A stretch of DNA of 64,000 nt, from assembly GCA_942492965.1 (NCBI GenBank), contig OW818656.1, forward strand, positions 806,001-870,000. The letters are read 5' to 3'. Positions 18,000 to 27,197 of this stretch are shown here, one piece after another (position 1 is the stretch's first letter; the number at the start of each line of letters is the position of its first letter). The notes under the pieces were generated by a model, which saw only the letters and a list, made by a program, of their open reading frames with translations, ran no database searches and had not been told where the DNA came from. Made by a program: the position numbers and the translations under genes. This stretch comes from Sphingosinicella sp942492965 (GTDB lineage: Bacteria > Pseudomonadota > Alphaproteobacteria > Sphingomonadales > Sphingomonadaceae).

Positions 18000-19150
18000 C
18001 CGATCTTGCACCCCGGATCGGCTGGATCGAGCGCCTTGTCGCTTTCGATACAAGCTCCGGAAAATCGAATCTGCCCTTGATCGAAGACGTGTCGCTTTAT
18101 CTCGAAAGCCTTGACGTCCCCGTGACGCGCGTTCCCAATACGGATGGCGACCGGGCAAATGTGTATGCGGTGATCGGCCCGCTGACGGAAGGCGGCATCC
18201 TCCTGTCCGGCCATACCGATGTCGTGCCCGTCACCAATCAGGCATGGTCGACGGACCCGTGGACGCTCTCCCTCCGCGCCGGTCGACTCTACGGCCGCGG
18301 CACGTGCGACATGAAGGGCTTCTGCGGCATCGCGCTGTCGCTCGTTCCGGAGATGCTGGCAGCGAAGCTGCAACGCCCCATCATCCTCGCGCTTTCCTAC
18401 GACGAGGAAATCGGCTGCGTCGGCGCCCCTGCGATGATCCGCGACATCGCACGGCTGTTGCCGCGTCCCGGCGCGGTCATCGTCGGCGAACCGACGATGA
18501 TGACCGTTGTTGACGGCCACAAGGGCAGCACGCAGTTCCGCACGCGCGTAACGGGCGTTCCCGGCCACTCCAGCGATACGGAGAATTGTGCGTCGGCTGT
18601 TGAAATCGCCGCGCAGCTGATCACGCGCCTCGTCGAGATGCGGATGCTGAACCGCGTCCACGCAGACTCCGACACGCTTTTCCAGCCCCCGTATACGACC
18701 ATCACGAGCAACCTCGTATCAGGCGGCGTTCAGCAGAACGTGATGGCTCACGAATGCCTCTTCACCTGGGACCTGCGGAATCTGCCATCCGACGATGTCG
18801 ATGCCTGCAGGCAGGCTTTTGACGGCTTCGCACAGGAGCTGGTCGAGCGATATGCCGCAGCAGGCATAGCGATAGAGATCGCGACGGAAACCGTCGTGAA
18901 GGTTCCAGCGCTAAGACCCGATCCCGACGGACAGGCATCGCAGCTCGCGCGGCGATTGACGGGGGCGAACCAGATTCAGGTCGCTTCATATGCGTCGGAG
19001 GCGGGCCAATTTCAGGAGGCCGGTTTCTCGACCGTTCTTTGCGGACCGGGCAGCATCGAGCAGGCGCACAAACCCGACGAATACGTATCGCTCGATCAGA
19101 TCGAGCGCTGCACGCGCTTCCTGCGCCGCATCATCGACGAAATGCGCTGA
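17996..19150 (+). CDS. M20 family deacylase of the ArgE type
   Basis: A 384-residue M20 metallopeptidase close to acetylornithine deacetylase in length and motifs. The metal ligands and catalytic residues read SGHTDVVP (H73, D75), GRGTCDMKG (D105), SYDEEIG (E137, E138) and IVGEPT (E165), with the dimer-domain DGHKGS (H175). It should remove an acyl group from an N-acyl amino acid in the cytoplasm. ATG at 17996 overlaps the GNAT stop; a longer open frame upstream runs through the GNAT gene and is not used. No arginine-biosynthesis genes are adjacent, so a catabolic role is more likely, possibly on N-acetyl-L-glutamate or another acyl amino acid. Confidence 0.88.
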   Translation: MTDLAPRIGWIERLVAFDTSSGKSNLPLIEDVSLYLESLDVPVTRVPNTDGDRANVYAVIGPLTEGGILLSGHTDVVPVTNQAWSTDPWTLSLRAGRLYGRGTCDMKGFCGIALSLVPEMLAAKLQRPIILALSYDEEIGCVGAPAMIRDIARLLPRPGAVIVGEPTMMTVVDGHKGSTQFRTRVTGVPGHSSDTENCASAVEIAAQLITRLVEMRMLNRVHADSDTLFQPPYTTITSNLVSGGVQQNVMAHECLFTWDLRNLPSDDVDACRQAFDGFAQELVERYAAAGIAIEIATETVVKVPALRPDPDGQASQLARRLTGANQIQVASYASEAGQFQEAGFSTVLCGPGSIEQAHKPDEYVSLDQIERCTRFLRRIIDEMR

Positions 19151-19178
19151 GCACCGCAACCAGCATGAGGAACCAGCA

Positions 19179-21323
19179 TTGACGGCTTCGAAAACCCCGC
19201 GCGATCCTTCCGGGCAGGTCGCCTGTATCGGCGGCGGACTGATTGGCAGTGCATGGACGGCGCAGTTTGCCGCGTACGGATACGACGTCCAGCTTTACGA
19301 CCCATCCGCGACAACGGCGGAAGCACTGGCACGCGCGCTTCGCAGGGTCGTCGCGATCCGCGGCGTCGACGTTCAAACGTTGCAGGAGCGCGTGAAGATC
19401 GTAGCGTCGGTCGAGGAGGCCGTATCGGGCAGCATCTTCGTTCAGGAGAGCGTGCCGGAAGACCTTGCGCTCAAACAGCGGATCTTCGCCGTGATCGAGG
19501 AGATCGCGGGTGATGCCGTGATCGCCTCGAGCACATCCGACTATCCGCCTGCCTTACTGCGACAGGGCCTTCGGAACGGTAAGCGCATCATTGTCGGCCA
19601 CCCGATCAATCCGCCTTATGCGACCACGCTAGTCGAGGTCGTGGTCGATACGGAAACACCGGCCGAGGTCACGGAGGCCGCGATCGCCTTTTACCGCAGC
19701 GCGGGCAAGGTGCCGGTAAAAATAGAAGGCACACAAACCGGCTTCGTCGCCAATCGACTCCAGATGGCGATCATGCGGGAAGCCCTGCGGCTGGCCCACG
19801 ACCAGAAGGCCACGATTGCCCAGATCGATGCCGCCCTCATGCATGGTATCGGCCCGCGGTTCGCCGCTGTCGGTATGTTCAACGGCTTTGCGCTGAACGT
19901 ACCCAGCCACGACCCTTCCGATTGGCTGGATCATATCGAACGTTTCGATTTCGGCGCCGCTCTCGTCCACACGGATCCGTGGCCGACCTGGACAACTCAA
20001 GACCGCGACCGGATTGCATCGGAATGGCGCGCGCACCTGTCCGCGCAAGGCATCAGCGCGCTTGCGGATCGCCGCGACCGGCTGACCGCTGCGGCCTGCG
20101 CGATGCATTCGCCGGCTTCTGCGGGGACAGTCACATCGCATCCCCATTTTTCGGCCGACTATCAGGAGGCGCGCCGCAAATTTCGGGTGGCGGCATCCGC
20201 AGCGGGAGCAATCCAGGAAACACACCACCTGCCGGAACACACTGGCCCCGACGGCAAACCGCTTTACATGGATTTCGCGTGGCTTGGCCCGGAAGATGCG
20301 GATGTCGTTATCCTGTCGCTGTCCGGCACACATGGCGCCGAAGGCTTCTCCGGCTCCGCCGCCCAGACGCATTGGCTGACGACGCGTCCGGACCCGCTTC
20401 CGCCCCGCACAGCCATGCTGTTCGCTCATGCCGTGAACCCGTTCGGATTCGCTTACATGCTGCGCGTGAACGAGAACAACGTCGATCTGAACCGAAACTT
20501 CGTCGCGTTCGGCGAGCACCTGCCGCCCAATCCGCTCTATGCCGCCGTGTCGGACATGCTCCCCAATCGTACCGGCCTTGACGAAGACATGGTGGACGAA
20601 TGGAACGCCGCCCTCCAGAAATCCTATGCGCGCTTCGGCCGGTGGGAAACGCACAACGCGCTTGAATGCGGCCAGTATGAGGATCCGGTCGGTATCGAGT
20701 TCGGCGGGCAAGACCTGCAGTGGTCGTCGCGTACCCTGCTCGATACTGTCCGGCGCTTGTGCGGCAAGGCCCGCCATATCGCGTATCTCGATTGGCACAG
20801 CATGATCCCGATCGGCGACGGCAATCTCATCTTCCTGAATTTCAACGAGGCAGGCAGCCCCCTGTATTGCCGAACGGCGGACTGGTGGGGCGAAGACGCG
20901 ATCAGTGCGAAGACAGTGGAAGCGCAGTGGTCTTCGGGAACCTCTTTGCCGCACACGCACCGCAGCGGCCTCCTCTTCTGGGGCCTCGAGCGCGCACTCG
21001 CGCCGCGAGCAGACGTTGCCGGTGCCATCGTGGAATTCTGCTGCGATCCGGATGCGTTCATCCACACCAGCGAACCCGATACGCGCACGGTCATGTGGGA
21101 GCGATGGCTCTATCGCAATCACAGGGAGGATACGGCACAGCGGGCGCTGGCAATGCGTTACCTGAGGGAAGCGGCAGCGCCGACCCGCCGATCCTATCAG
21201 GACAAGGCTATCGCTGCCGCCATGCCGGTCTATCGCCGGATCATCGAGGGCGCGGGTCGGTGGGCTGCGGAGAATATCGCCTCGGCGCCGGGCAGGCTGA
21301 TCCAGACCGACACGATATCGTGA
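19179..21323 (+). CDS. Fusion: 3-hydroxyacyl-CoA dehydrogenase and DUF2817 (M14-like) domain
   Basis: A 714-residue two-domain protein. Residues 10-310 form a complete 3-hydroxyacyl-CoA/L-carnitine-type dehydrogenase with a Rossmann loop CIGGGLIGSAW (18-24), catalytic HPINPP (H141, N144) and a GFVANRLQMAIMREAL dimerisation segment. Residues about 323-714 form a complete DUF2817 domain (HFSADYQEARRKF onward), including LSGTHGAEGFSGSAAQ (H385 and E388 as a carboxypeptidase-like HxxE) and NENNVDLNRNF. A GAGGAA site 6 nt upstream supports TTG at 19179 as the start. It is the last gene of the operon, 28 bp after the ArgE-like gene. Joining an acyl-chain oxidation enzyme to an M14-like hydrolase is unusual and suggests consecutive steps on one substrate. 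Confidence 0.85.
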   Translation: MTASKTPRDPSGQVACIGGGLIGSAWTAQFAAYGYDVQLYDPSATTAEALARALRRVVAIRGVDVQTLQERVKIVASVEEAVSGSIFVQESVPEDLALKQRIFAVIEEIAGDAVIASSTSDYPPALLRQGLRNGKRIIVGHPINPPYATTLVEVVVDTETPAEVTEAAIAFYRSAGKVPVKIEGTQTGFVANRLQMAIMREALRLAHDQKATIAQIDAALMHGIGPRFAAVGMFNGFALNVPSHDPSDWLDHIERFDFGAALVHTDPWPTWTTQDRDRIASEWRAHLSAQGISALADRRDRLTAAACAMHSPASAGTVTSHPHFSADYQEARRKFRVAASAAGAIQETHHLPEHTGPDGKPLYMDFAWLGPEDADVVILSLSGTHGAEGFSGSAAQTHWLTTRPDPLPPRTAMLFAHAVNPFGFAYMLRVNENNVDLNRNFVAFGEHLPPNPLYAAVSDMLPNRTGLDEDMVDEWNAALQKSYARFGRWETHNALECGQYEDPVGIEFGGQDLQWSSRTLLDTVRRLCGKARHIAYLDWHSMIPIGDGNLIFLNFNEAGSPLYCRTADWWGEDAISAKTVEAQWSSGTSLPHTHRSGLLFWGLERALAPRADVAGAIVEFCCDPDAFIHTSEPDTRTVMWERWLYRNHREDTAQRALAMRYLREAAAPTRRSYQDKAIAAAMPVYRRIIEGAGRWAAENIASAPGRLIQTDTIS

Positions 21324-21329
21324 ACCGGC

Positions 21330-22415
21330 CTATCGGCGACGGGAGCTGAACAGGAGAAGGCCTGTTCCCATCATGACGACAAGCCAGCTACCGGTTGTAA
21401 AAACCAGAAGACGCCCTGCGATACCGAAAACCTCGCCGGTGTGGACGGGATAAAATAAGTCGATCATCCGCTGGGTAAAGCGGTCGCGCATCGGATCGAG
21501 CGTCCCCAGCACCTTGCCGCTCGAGGAATCGATATAAACGGTGGTTCTGCCGAAGGTTTCATATCCTTCGCCGGGCTGGCGCAGCCGCACGCTCCAGACC
21601 GGGCGCTCATCGGTTGGAAATGTTACGGCAACAAGCCGGGCCTGCGCGTAAAGGTGCAGAGAGGTCGATATCGCATCCTCGAGCATGACCCCGCCAACCG
21701 GCCCTGCACGCGGCGCCGCGAATTCCGAAACCGGTGCAGAGAGCAAACGCCGGATGCCATCCTCGAACACCGAGAAAACACCCGCAAGAATTATGATCGC
21801 GGCCGGCACGACGGCCCACAAGCCGATTGCCCGATGCCAGGCGAACATCCGCAGCTTGAGCTTGCCGAAACGGCCCGGGACCCAGCGGTCATGCCATTTC
21901 ATTTTCCCCCGCAGGGCAAGGACAGCGCCAAGCCCGAGATTGGAGAACAGGAGAAGCCCGCTGATACCAACGACCCAGCGCCCGGCCTCGCCCGCAAACA
22001 GCGACTCATGCAGCGTCACGAGGGTGCCGGCCCACGTACGGCCTTCCTTGTCAAAGGAATGCAGTAGACGACCCTGGCCATCGACAAGCACGTCCCGAGA
22101 GAGGTCTTCAGGCGTGCCGATCAACGAGACCTTGTACCTCTCCCTGATGCCTCCCGTTGAGATGAACGAACGAACGTGCACCGCATCGTTCTGCAGGGCT
22201 TCGACCCGCTGCGAGAGCAAGGGAACATTCAGCGGAACCGCTCCACCAGCGATGAGGCGATCGCCGATCTCTCGATGAAAGGTCAGCAGCAAGCCTGAAC
22301 CAGCCTGTACCAGCCAGAAAGCCAAGGCAGCCAGACTCAACCATTTGTGCACCTTCAGGACCGCCTGCGATCCAAGCCTTTTCGATTTTCTTTGCGTCAT
22401 TTCACGCTTGATCAC
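21330..22415 (-). CDS. PepSY-associated transmembrane protein
   Basis: A 361-residue protein of the PepSY-TM (iron-regulated membrane protein) family. It has an N-terminal HKWLSLAALAFWLVQAGSGLLLTFHREIGDRL segment, a periplasmic PepSY region, a second HRAIGLWAVVPAAIIILAGVF segment and a C-terminal LLVFTTGSWLVVMMGTGLLLF helix, giving about four transmembrane spans. Relatives accompany TonB receptors and are linked to ferric-chelate reduction or haem handling. It converges on the HADH-DUF2817 gene with a 6-bp gap. The start may be ATG 22415 or the internal ATG five codons later. Confidence 0.85.
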   Translation of the reverse strand: MIKREMTQRKSKRLGSQAVLKVHKWLSLAALAFWLVQAGSGLLLTFHREIGDRLIAGGAVPLNVPLLSQRVEALQNDAVHVRSFISTGGIRERYKVSLIGTPEDLSRDVLVDGQGRLLHSFDKEGRTWAGTLVTLHESLFAGEAGRWVVGISGLLLFSNLGLGAVLALRGKMKWHDRWVPGRFGKLKLRMFAWHRAIGLWAVVPAAIIILAGVFSVFEDGIRRLLSAPVSEFAAPRAGPVGGVMLEDAISTSLHLYAQARLVAVTFPTDERPVWSVRLRQPGEGYETFGRTTVYIDSSSGKVLGTLDPMRDRFTQRMIDLFYPVHTGEVFGIAGRLLVFTTGSWLVVMMGTGLLLFSSRRR

Positions 22416-22540
22416 GATTGTTTATATTGTTTCATATACGCATATTTTATTAAAATGGAAAATATTCCGTCACAATATCATGGTTGGGCCCCAACTGAAT
22501 ATGGAGGCCGTGCGTGACAGACACAGTTCTCGGTCTGGCG

Positions 22541-23035
22541 CTAATTGGAACTGCTTGGGTCGTCGTCGGTAGCGATCATGTCACGGAATATATTTCCTTC
22601 AATGGTTATGGTAGTGCTTGCGCCTCCGACGATTGCGCCGATCACAATACCCAAAATCGCAGTCCCCCTGACGACCCTTTGCTGTTGCTGCGCGGTGCGT
22701 GCCGTCGCGAGTGCTGCCTCGATCTGACGCACCACGGTTGTCATCCCGTTCTGCGCGAGGCCCAGAAGCCGGGCATCCTCGGCGCGCACCTGCTCGCTGG
22801 CGCGCATGATTTGCTGTCCCATGGCCTCGGGCGTCAGCTGAAGCGCCGGCGCCTCGGCCATGGCGCCGAGCACGGCGTTCTGTTCCGTGATCCGCGCCCC
22901 GATGCCGGCAAGGATACCGCTGTAATCGGGCTGCGCCTTCTGCTCGGCGGCGAGCCCTTCGAGCGCGCGGCGGAGCAACGCCACCTCGCGTCTGAGTGCC
23001 TCGAACGCTTCTGCTGGTGATGAGTCGTTTGCCAT
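22541..23035 (-). CDS. DUF6118-like protein next to traA
   Basis: A 164-residue protein starting MANDSSPAEAFEALRREVALLRRALEGLA, which matches the N-terminal half of DUF6118 proteins usually found directly after Ti-type traA in sphingomonads. The first part is coiled-coil-like, then a single transmembrane helix (TAILGIVIGAIVGGAS) and a short tail. DUF6118 proteins I recall are longer, about 240 residues, so the C-terminus may be truncated or replaced. ATG 23035 lies 11 bp after the relaxase stop. Longer upstream starts would run into traA in another frame and are rejected. Function is unknown; probably conjugation-related. Confidence 0.65.
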   Translation of the reverse strand: MANDSSPAEAFEALRREVALLRRALEGLAAEQKAQPDYSGILAGIGARITEQNAVLGAMAEAPALQLTPEAMGQQIMRASEQVRAEDARLLGLAQNGMTTVVRQIEAALATARTAQQQQRVVRGTAILGIVIGAIVGGASTTITIEGNIFRDMIATDDDPSSSN

Positions 23036-23045
23036 GAGCATGAGC

Positions 23046-25838
23046 CTAGCGGCTGAGTCCGCGCCCGCGCGAGAGGCCGAACCAGTCTGAGAGCTCCCGG
23101 GACAGACCGCGCGCCGGTTCCATGCCGATGCCGAGCCCGAGCTCGCGGGCGCGTGGCCGAAGGAGTGATTCCATCTGCGCATCGCGTTCGAGGCTCTTGG
23201 CGAGCCCCGCCATGCCGGCGTTGATCTTCGGGAGCTTGTGCTCCTCACCCCAGAACCTGGCGTGCTCCTGCTGCTTCCTGAGCCGGGTCCATTCGGCGAC
23301 GAACCGGTCGGCGCGGTACGCGGGGTCGCTGCGGACACGCTCGGCCTCGTCGAGGAGCGCGCGCGCCTGCCGCACGTCGCCGCGTGCCATCGTGTCGAGG
23401 AGCTTCAGGTCCGCACGCCACGCGTTCCGAAGGTCGCGCGCCGCGCCGGGGCGTATCGCATCGAGTGCGGCCTCGTCGCGTTCGTGCATGGCGCGCAAGG
23501 GTTCGCTCATCGGCACGCGCGCAAGCCCCATCTCGCGGACCTTGTGCACCGTGCGCGCGTACTGTTCGACCGCCGGTTCGAGCTGGGGCTTCGGCGTCTG
23601 GATCGGGGTGCTTTTGAGCTGCAGCCCCTCGAACATGTCGCGGACCTTGGTGGTGATCTCCTTGACCCGTTCCCGGAGGGTGATGCCACGCCTTGCGGCG
23701 AACGCCTCCGCCTTGTCCGCGACCGGTCCATAGTCACCGACCATGTCCTTGCCGCGGTCGCGTGCCAGTGTGCGGATCAGCTGCTGCTCGTTTTTGAACG
23801 TCTCCTTGCCGTAATAGAGGTCCACGCGCTCGCGGTGACGCGACAGCGCCACATAGGCGCCGTGCCGGTCCATGCCTGATGTTCCGAGCACATAGGACCG
23901 GTCCACAGTCACCCCCTGCGCCTTGTGGATCGTGGCGGCATAGCCATGGTCGATGTCGGTGTAGTGCTTGGTGTCGAAGCTGAGGCTCCTCCCGTCGTCG
24001 AGCATCACCGCCATGCGCGCCGGGCTCACGCTCTCGACCCTGCCGAGCGAGCCGTTCTTGACGCCCAGGCTCTTCTCGTTCCGCAGGAACATGACCCGGT
24101 CGCCGTGCGCGAACGGCTTTGGGCCTTTCGTGGTTTCCACACGGACATCATCGCCCAGCTGCTTGCCGAGCCGCAGGCGCTGGCGGGCGAGTGCATTGAG
24201 CCCGGCAACGTCGGCGCGCGTGTGCGCGAGGATCAGCCGGCTCTTCTGCGGCTGCGCCTTCCGGTCCGTGTCCCAGCGCTCGATGAGCTGTTTTTTCGCG
24301 TCGGCTTCGGTCGGTGATGGGTGGACACGGTCATGCTCCCTGAGCGTATGGATCGCCTCCGCGGTTCTGCCCGTCGCCAGCTGCCGCACGGCATCACGCT
24401 GCCAGGCGTCGTGCTGGCGGCGGATCTCGGTGACCTCGACCCCGCCGTGGCGCTCATGGATGCTGCGGAACGCCGCGCCCGCCTCGATCGCTTGCAGCTG
24501 CTCGGGATCCCCAACGAGCACCACCTTCGCGCCGACCTCGCTGGCATGTGACAGCACGCGCTCCATCTGCCGCGTCCCGATCATCCCGGCCTCGTCGATG
24601 ACGAGCACGTCCCGAGATGTGAGGGGATCGGTGCCGTTCGCCCAGGCGTGTTCCTGCGCCGCGATCGTGCGCGACGCGATGCGCGAGCCGCTTGCCAGGT
24701 TCTCGGCGGCAATGCCCGAGAGCGCGAGACCGCGCACGCGGTAGCCGGCATCTTCCCAGGCTTCGCGCGCCACGCCGAGCAGCGCGGACTTCCCCGTTCC
24801 GGCGTAGCCGACAATGATGCCAAGGCCTTTGGATTCGGTGACATGATCGAGCGCGGCGCGCTGCTCCGACGAGAGCACGAGCCCATGCCGCTCGGCGCGC
24901 CTGACGGCATGGTCGCGAAACAGGTCGCGGACGACGTGCTTGTCCTGCTTCTGTAGGCGTTCCGTGGCCTGCTCGAGCCGCTGCTCGGTCTCCAGCATCG
25001 CGCGGGATGTGAACCGCTCCTGCTCGCGGCCGTCTTTCCCGAGCGCGACAAGCTCCGGCGAGGCTTCGACGGCGGCGAGCACACGGTCGAACTGGTCCTT
25101 GCCGTCGCTGTGCCGGTGCACGAACATCGCAAGCTCGCGCCGCGTGAACGTCGACTGCTGATGCGTCAGCGCATCGAGCGCCACTTCGGGGCTTGCGAGG
25201 ATACACATCCCGTTAGCACGAGCGATAGCGCGGTGCTCATCGAGTCGCTCGCCGGTGAGCCCCACGTCCGCCATGCGCGATGCTGCCGGGCCGATCTTGT
25301 TCTGGGGCTCGAGGTCGATGCCCTGCGCCTCGAGGCTACGGTGGTCGACGGTGAGGTCGATGTCGCGCTCTGCGAGCGCGCGGTTGAGGTGCTGCGCCCA
25401 GGCTTCACGCCAGTGTTCCAGAAGCTGCGTGCTGTTCCAGTCGCGCACCTTTGTGCCGAAGCCGTTCTCACCCACTTCGCGCATGGTGAGCATGACGTGG
25501 GCGTGGGGCTTGGCCATGCCGTCGGCGCCGATGTCCCAGTGCACATTGAGATCGGCGCACATGCCGCGATCGACGAACTCACGGCTAACGAAGTCGCGCG
25601 CCACCTCAATCGCGTCGGCCTGTTCCAGTTCCCTTGGCAGCGCGAACTCGACCTCGCGGGCGAGCTGCGCGTCCTTGCGCACTTCTGCCGCCTCGACAGC
25701 GTTCCACAGCGCTTCGCGATTCCGAAGCGGCTCGGGGGCGTTCTCGGGCAGCATCACTTCGGAGTGGATGACCCCCGCCTTGTTCGTGAAGTCGTGATGA
25801 CGATCGAGGCGCTGGTCGTGGAGCCGCGAGGCGGAACG
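23046..25838 (-). pseudogene. traA: Ti-type relaxase/helicase TraA, 5'-truncated
   Basis: The frame encodes a TraA relaxase-helicase of more than 900 residues. It retains the metal-binding PHAHVMLTMREV motif, Walker A (VGYAGTGKSALL), Walker B (VLVIDEAGM) and the C-terminal RecD-like TIHKAQGVTVDRSY and YVALSRHRERV motifs. Family homology continues upstream of the first usable start (GTG 25757) through RLDRHHDFTNKAGVIHSEVMLPE to about SASRL at 25838, then stops in AT-rich DNA with an in-frame TAA at 25866-25868. The N-terminal 25-30 residues (family form MAIYHL to AAYR), expected to hold the catalytic tyrosine, are missing. Nicking activity is therefore probably lost. It marks a remnant of a conjugative plasmid or ICE. 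Confidence 0.8.
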
Positions 25839-26062
25839 GGAGGAAGGCAGATTCTTAAGAATATATTATATTTTTCATAATGTTATAATTCAGCTTCCCT
25901 CTAATGCCCCAATCAATGCCCCTGTTGGAAACTTAGCAAAATTCTGATCAGCTCCTCATGACTTTGCGTCAGCATCAGCTAAAATCTCGAAATTGCCTGA
26001 CATTTCCCTCAATTGCGCTCGGGCGCGATGTAGGCGTGCTCAAATCGCCCTTTTTGTCACGC

Positions 26063-26860
26063 TCAGATGTCGGCCGGCTCATGCCAGCCTAAATCCCGCG
26101 ATGCGTCCCGGCAGCATGACTTGAAACGCTCGATGTTCTTGATCGTAGGAGGTGTGTGCGATGCAACTGCCGTAACGACGGCCGCGAGCTCGCCGAAGCC
26201 GCTTATGACCGGACATGCCGCCGCCAGAAGGCCAGGTATAAGTTCGCCCGTAACGCTTGCGATACCTGCAGCGCGGATTTCCCCCGCCATACGTATCCGC
26301 TCCGTCCGATTCACCTGCGCCGAAAGCTTCCGGTTCGCCTTCAGAAACGCATCAATCAGACCTTTGTCCTGGTAGGCGAGAAAGATCTGGCCCGTGGCCG
26401 ATCCAAACAACGGCATGATCGAGCCCGTGCTGATCGTCGAAAAGACCGGCTGCGATCCCTGGACCCACCGCAGGATGATCGGACCGCGCTCGCTCCAGAC
26501 AGAAAGCATCGTCGAAATGTCGGTCTCGCTGGAGAACGCTCGCATCCGTTCCGTACAGATATCAATGACATCGAGCCGCGCCAGTGCCGAAAAACCGAAC
26601 CGGAGCGCCAGCGGCCCCAGATCATAACGCCCATCGCTGTTCTGCTTGGCGAGGCCGATGCGTGTCAGGCTTGTCATATACCGGTGCGTATTGCTGGGCG
26701 GAAGACCTGCAGCCGAACTGATCTCCTTGAGAGTCAACGCGGAGTTACGTTCCACCAAGGCTCCGAGAACACGGAAGCCCACCTCGACAGATTGGATACC
26801 CTGCCGATCCTCGCTACTGTTACGTTCCACTTTGCTAGCTTTTTGCATTCGAAAATTCAC
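26063..26860 (-). CDS. IclR family transcriptional regulator
   Basis: A 265-residue IclR regulator. The N-terminal winged helix-turn-helix (about 22-85) has LTLKEISSAAGLPPSNTHRYMTSL, followed by the IclR effector domain with GPLALRFGFSALARLDVIDI and CPVISGFGELAAVVTAVA. It is oriented like the downstream-starting TonB receptor gene (27198-29474) but separated from it by 337 bp with a strong hairpin. A decayed paralogue lacking the DNA-binding domain lies at 54651-55215. It may control the receptor gene or an aromatic/acyl catabolic operon; the effector is unknown. Confidence 0.9.
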   Translation of the reverse strand: MNFRMQKASKVERNSSEDRQGIQSVEVGFRVLGALVERNSALTLKEISSAAGLPPSNTHRYMTSLTRIGLAKQNSDGRYDLGPLALRFGFSALARLDVIDICTERMRAFSSETDISTMLSVWSERGPIILRWVQGSQPVFSTISTGSIMPLFGSATGQIFLAYQDKGLIDAFLKANRKLSAQVNRTERIRMAGEIRAAGIASVTGELIPGLLAAACPVISGFGELAAVVTAVASHTPPTIKNIERFKSCCRDASRDLGWHEPADI

Positions 26861-27197
26861 AGACCGAGCTGACGTGAGCTAAAAAATGTCGTCGTCCTCG
26901 TACCTTATCGCCATGCCAAAATAAAGGAGCGCAGTTTTTGCTGCTCAGAGAAGCTGCAATATCAGCCTGCCGACCCGTTCGGCGCTAAAGTACTGCGCGG
27001 AAACGTGGGAACCGGATTTTCACTACAGACGATGCGACAGCAAAGAGCAGGATCAAGGGACCGCGGCTATCTTCCGGAGCCTGATCGTTTGAGATGGAAG
27101 CGCGCCGCGCTTCCATCTCAAACGTGAATCGGTATCTATTCAATAGTTTAGACAGCGATTTATGGTTCAGGCTGATTCAGACTGAACAGATCGCGGC
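26861..27197. other. 337-bp gap without a convincing gene
   Basis: No coding frame here looks real. It holds the 18-bp-arm hairpin at 27086-27124 and a perfect 11-bp palindrome CTATTCAATAG at 27136-27146. The segment from 26861 to 26930, upstream of the IclR gene, should contain that gene's promoter. Confidence 0.7.
27086..27124 (-). terminator. Very strong 18-bp hairpin downstream of a TonB receptor
   Basis: Perfect inverted repeat: CGTTTGAGATGGAAGCGC at 27086-27103 and its complement at 27107-27124, with a 3-nt loop. It sits about 75 bp after the receptor stop (27198, minus strand). No T-tract follows, so it may act as a Rho-independent-like terminator, an mRNA stabiliser or a dispersed palindromic repeat. 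Confidence 0.5.

Noticed and set aside
19629..21122. Minus-strand open frame opposite the HADH-DUF2817 gene
   Set aside because: The plus-strand protein shows two complete domains; the antisense product resembles nothing.
22541..23338. Longer 265-residue version of the DUF6118-like gene
   Set aside because: The extra N-terminus is Ser/Arg/Pro-rich antisense-type sequence inside traA; ATG 23035 gives the family start.
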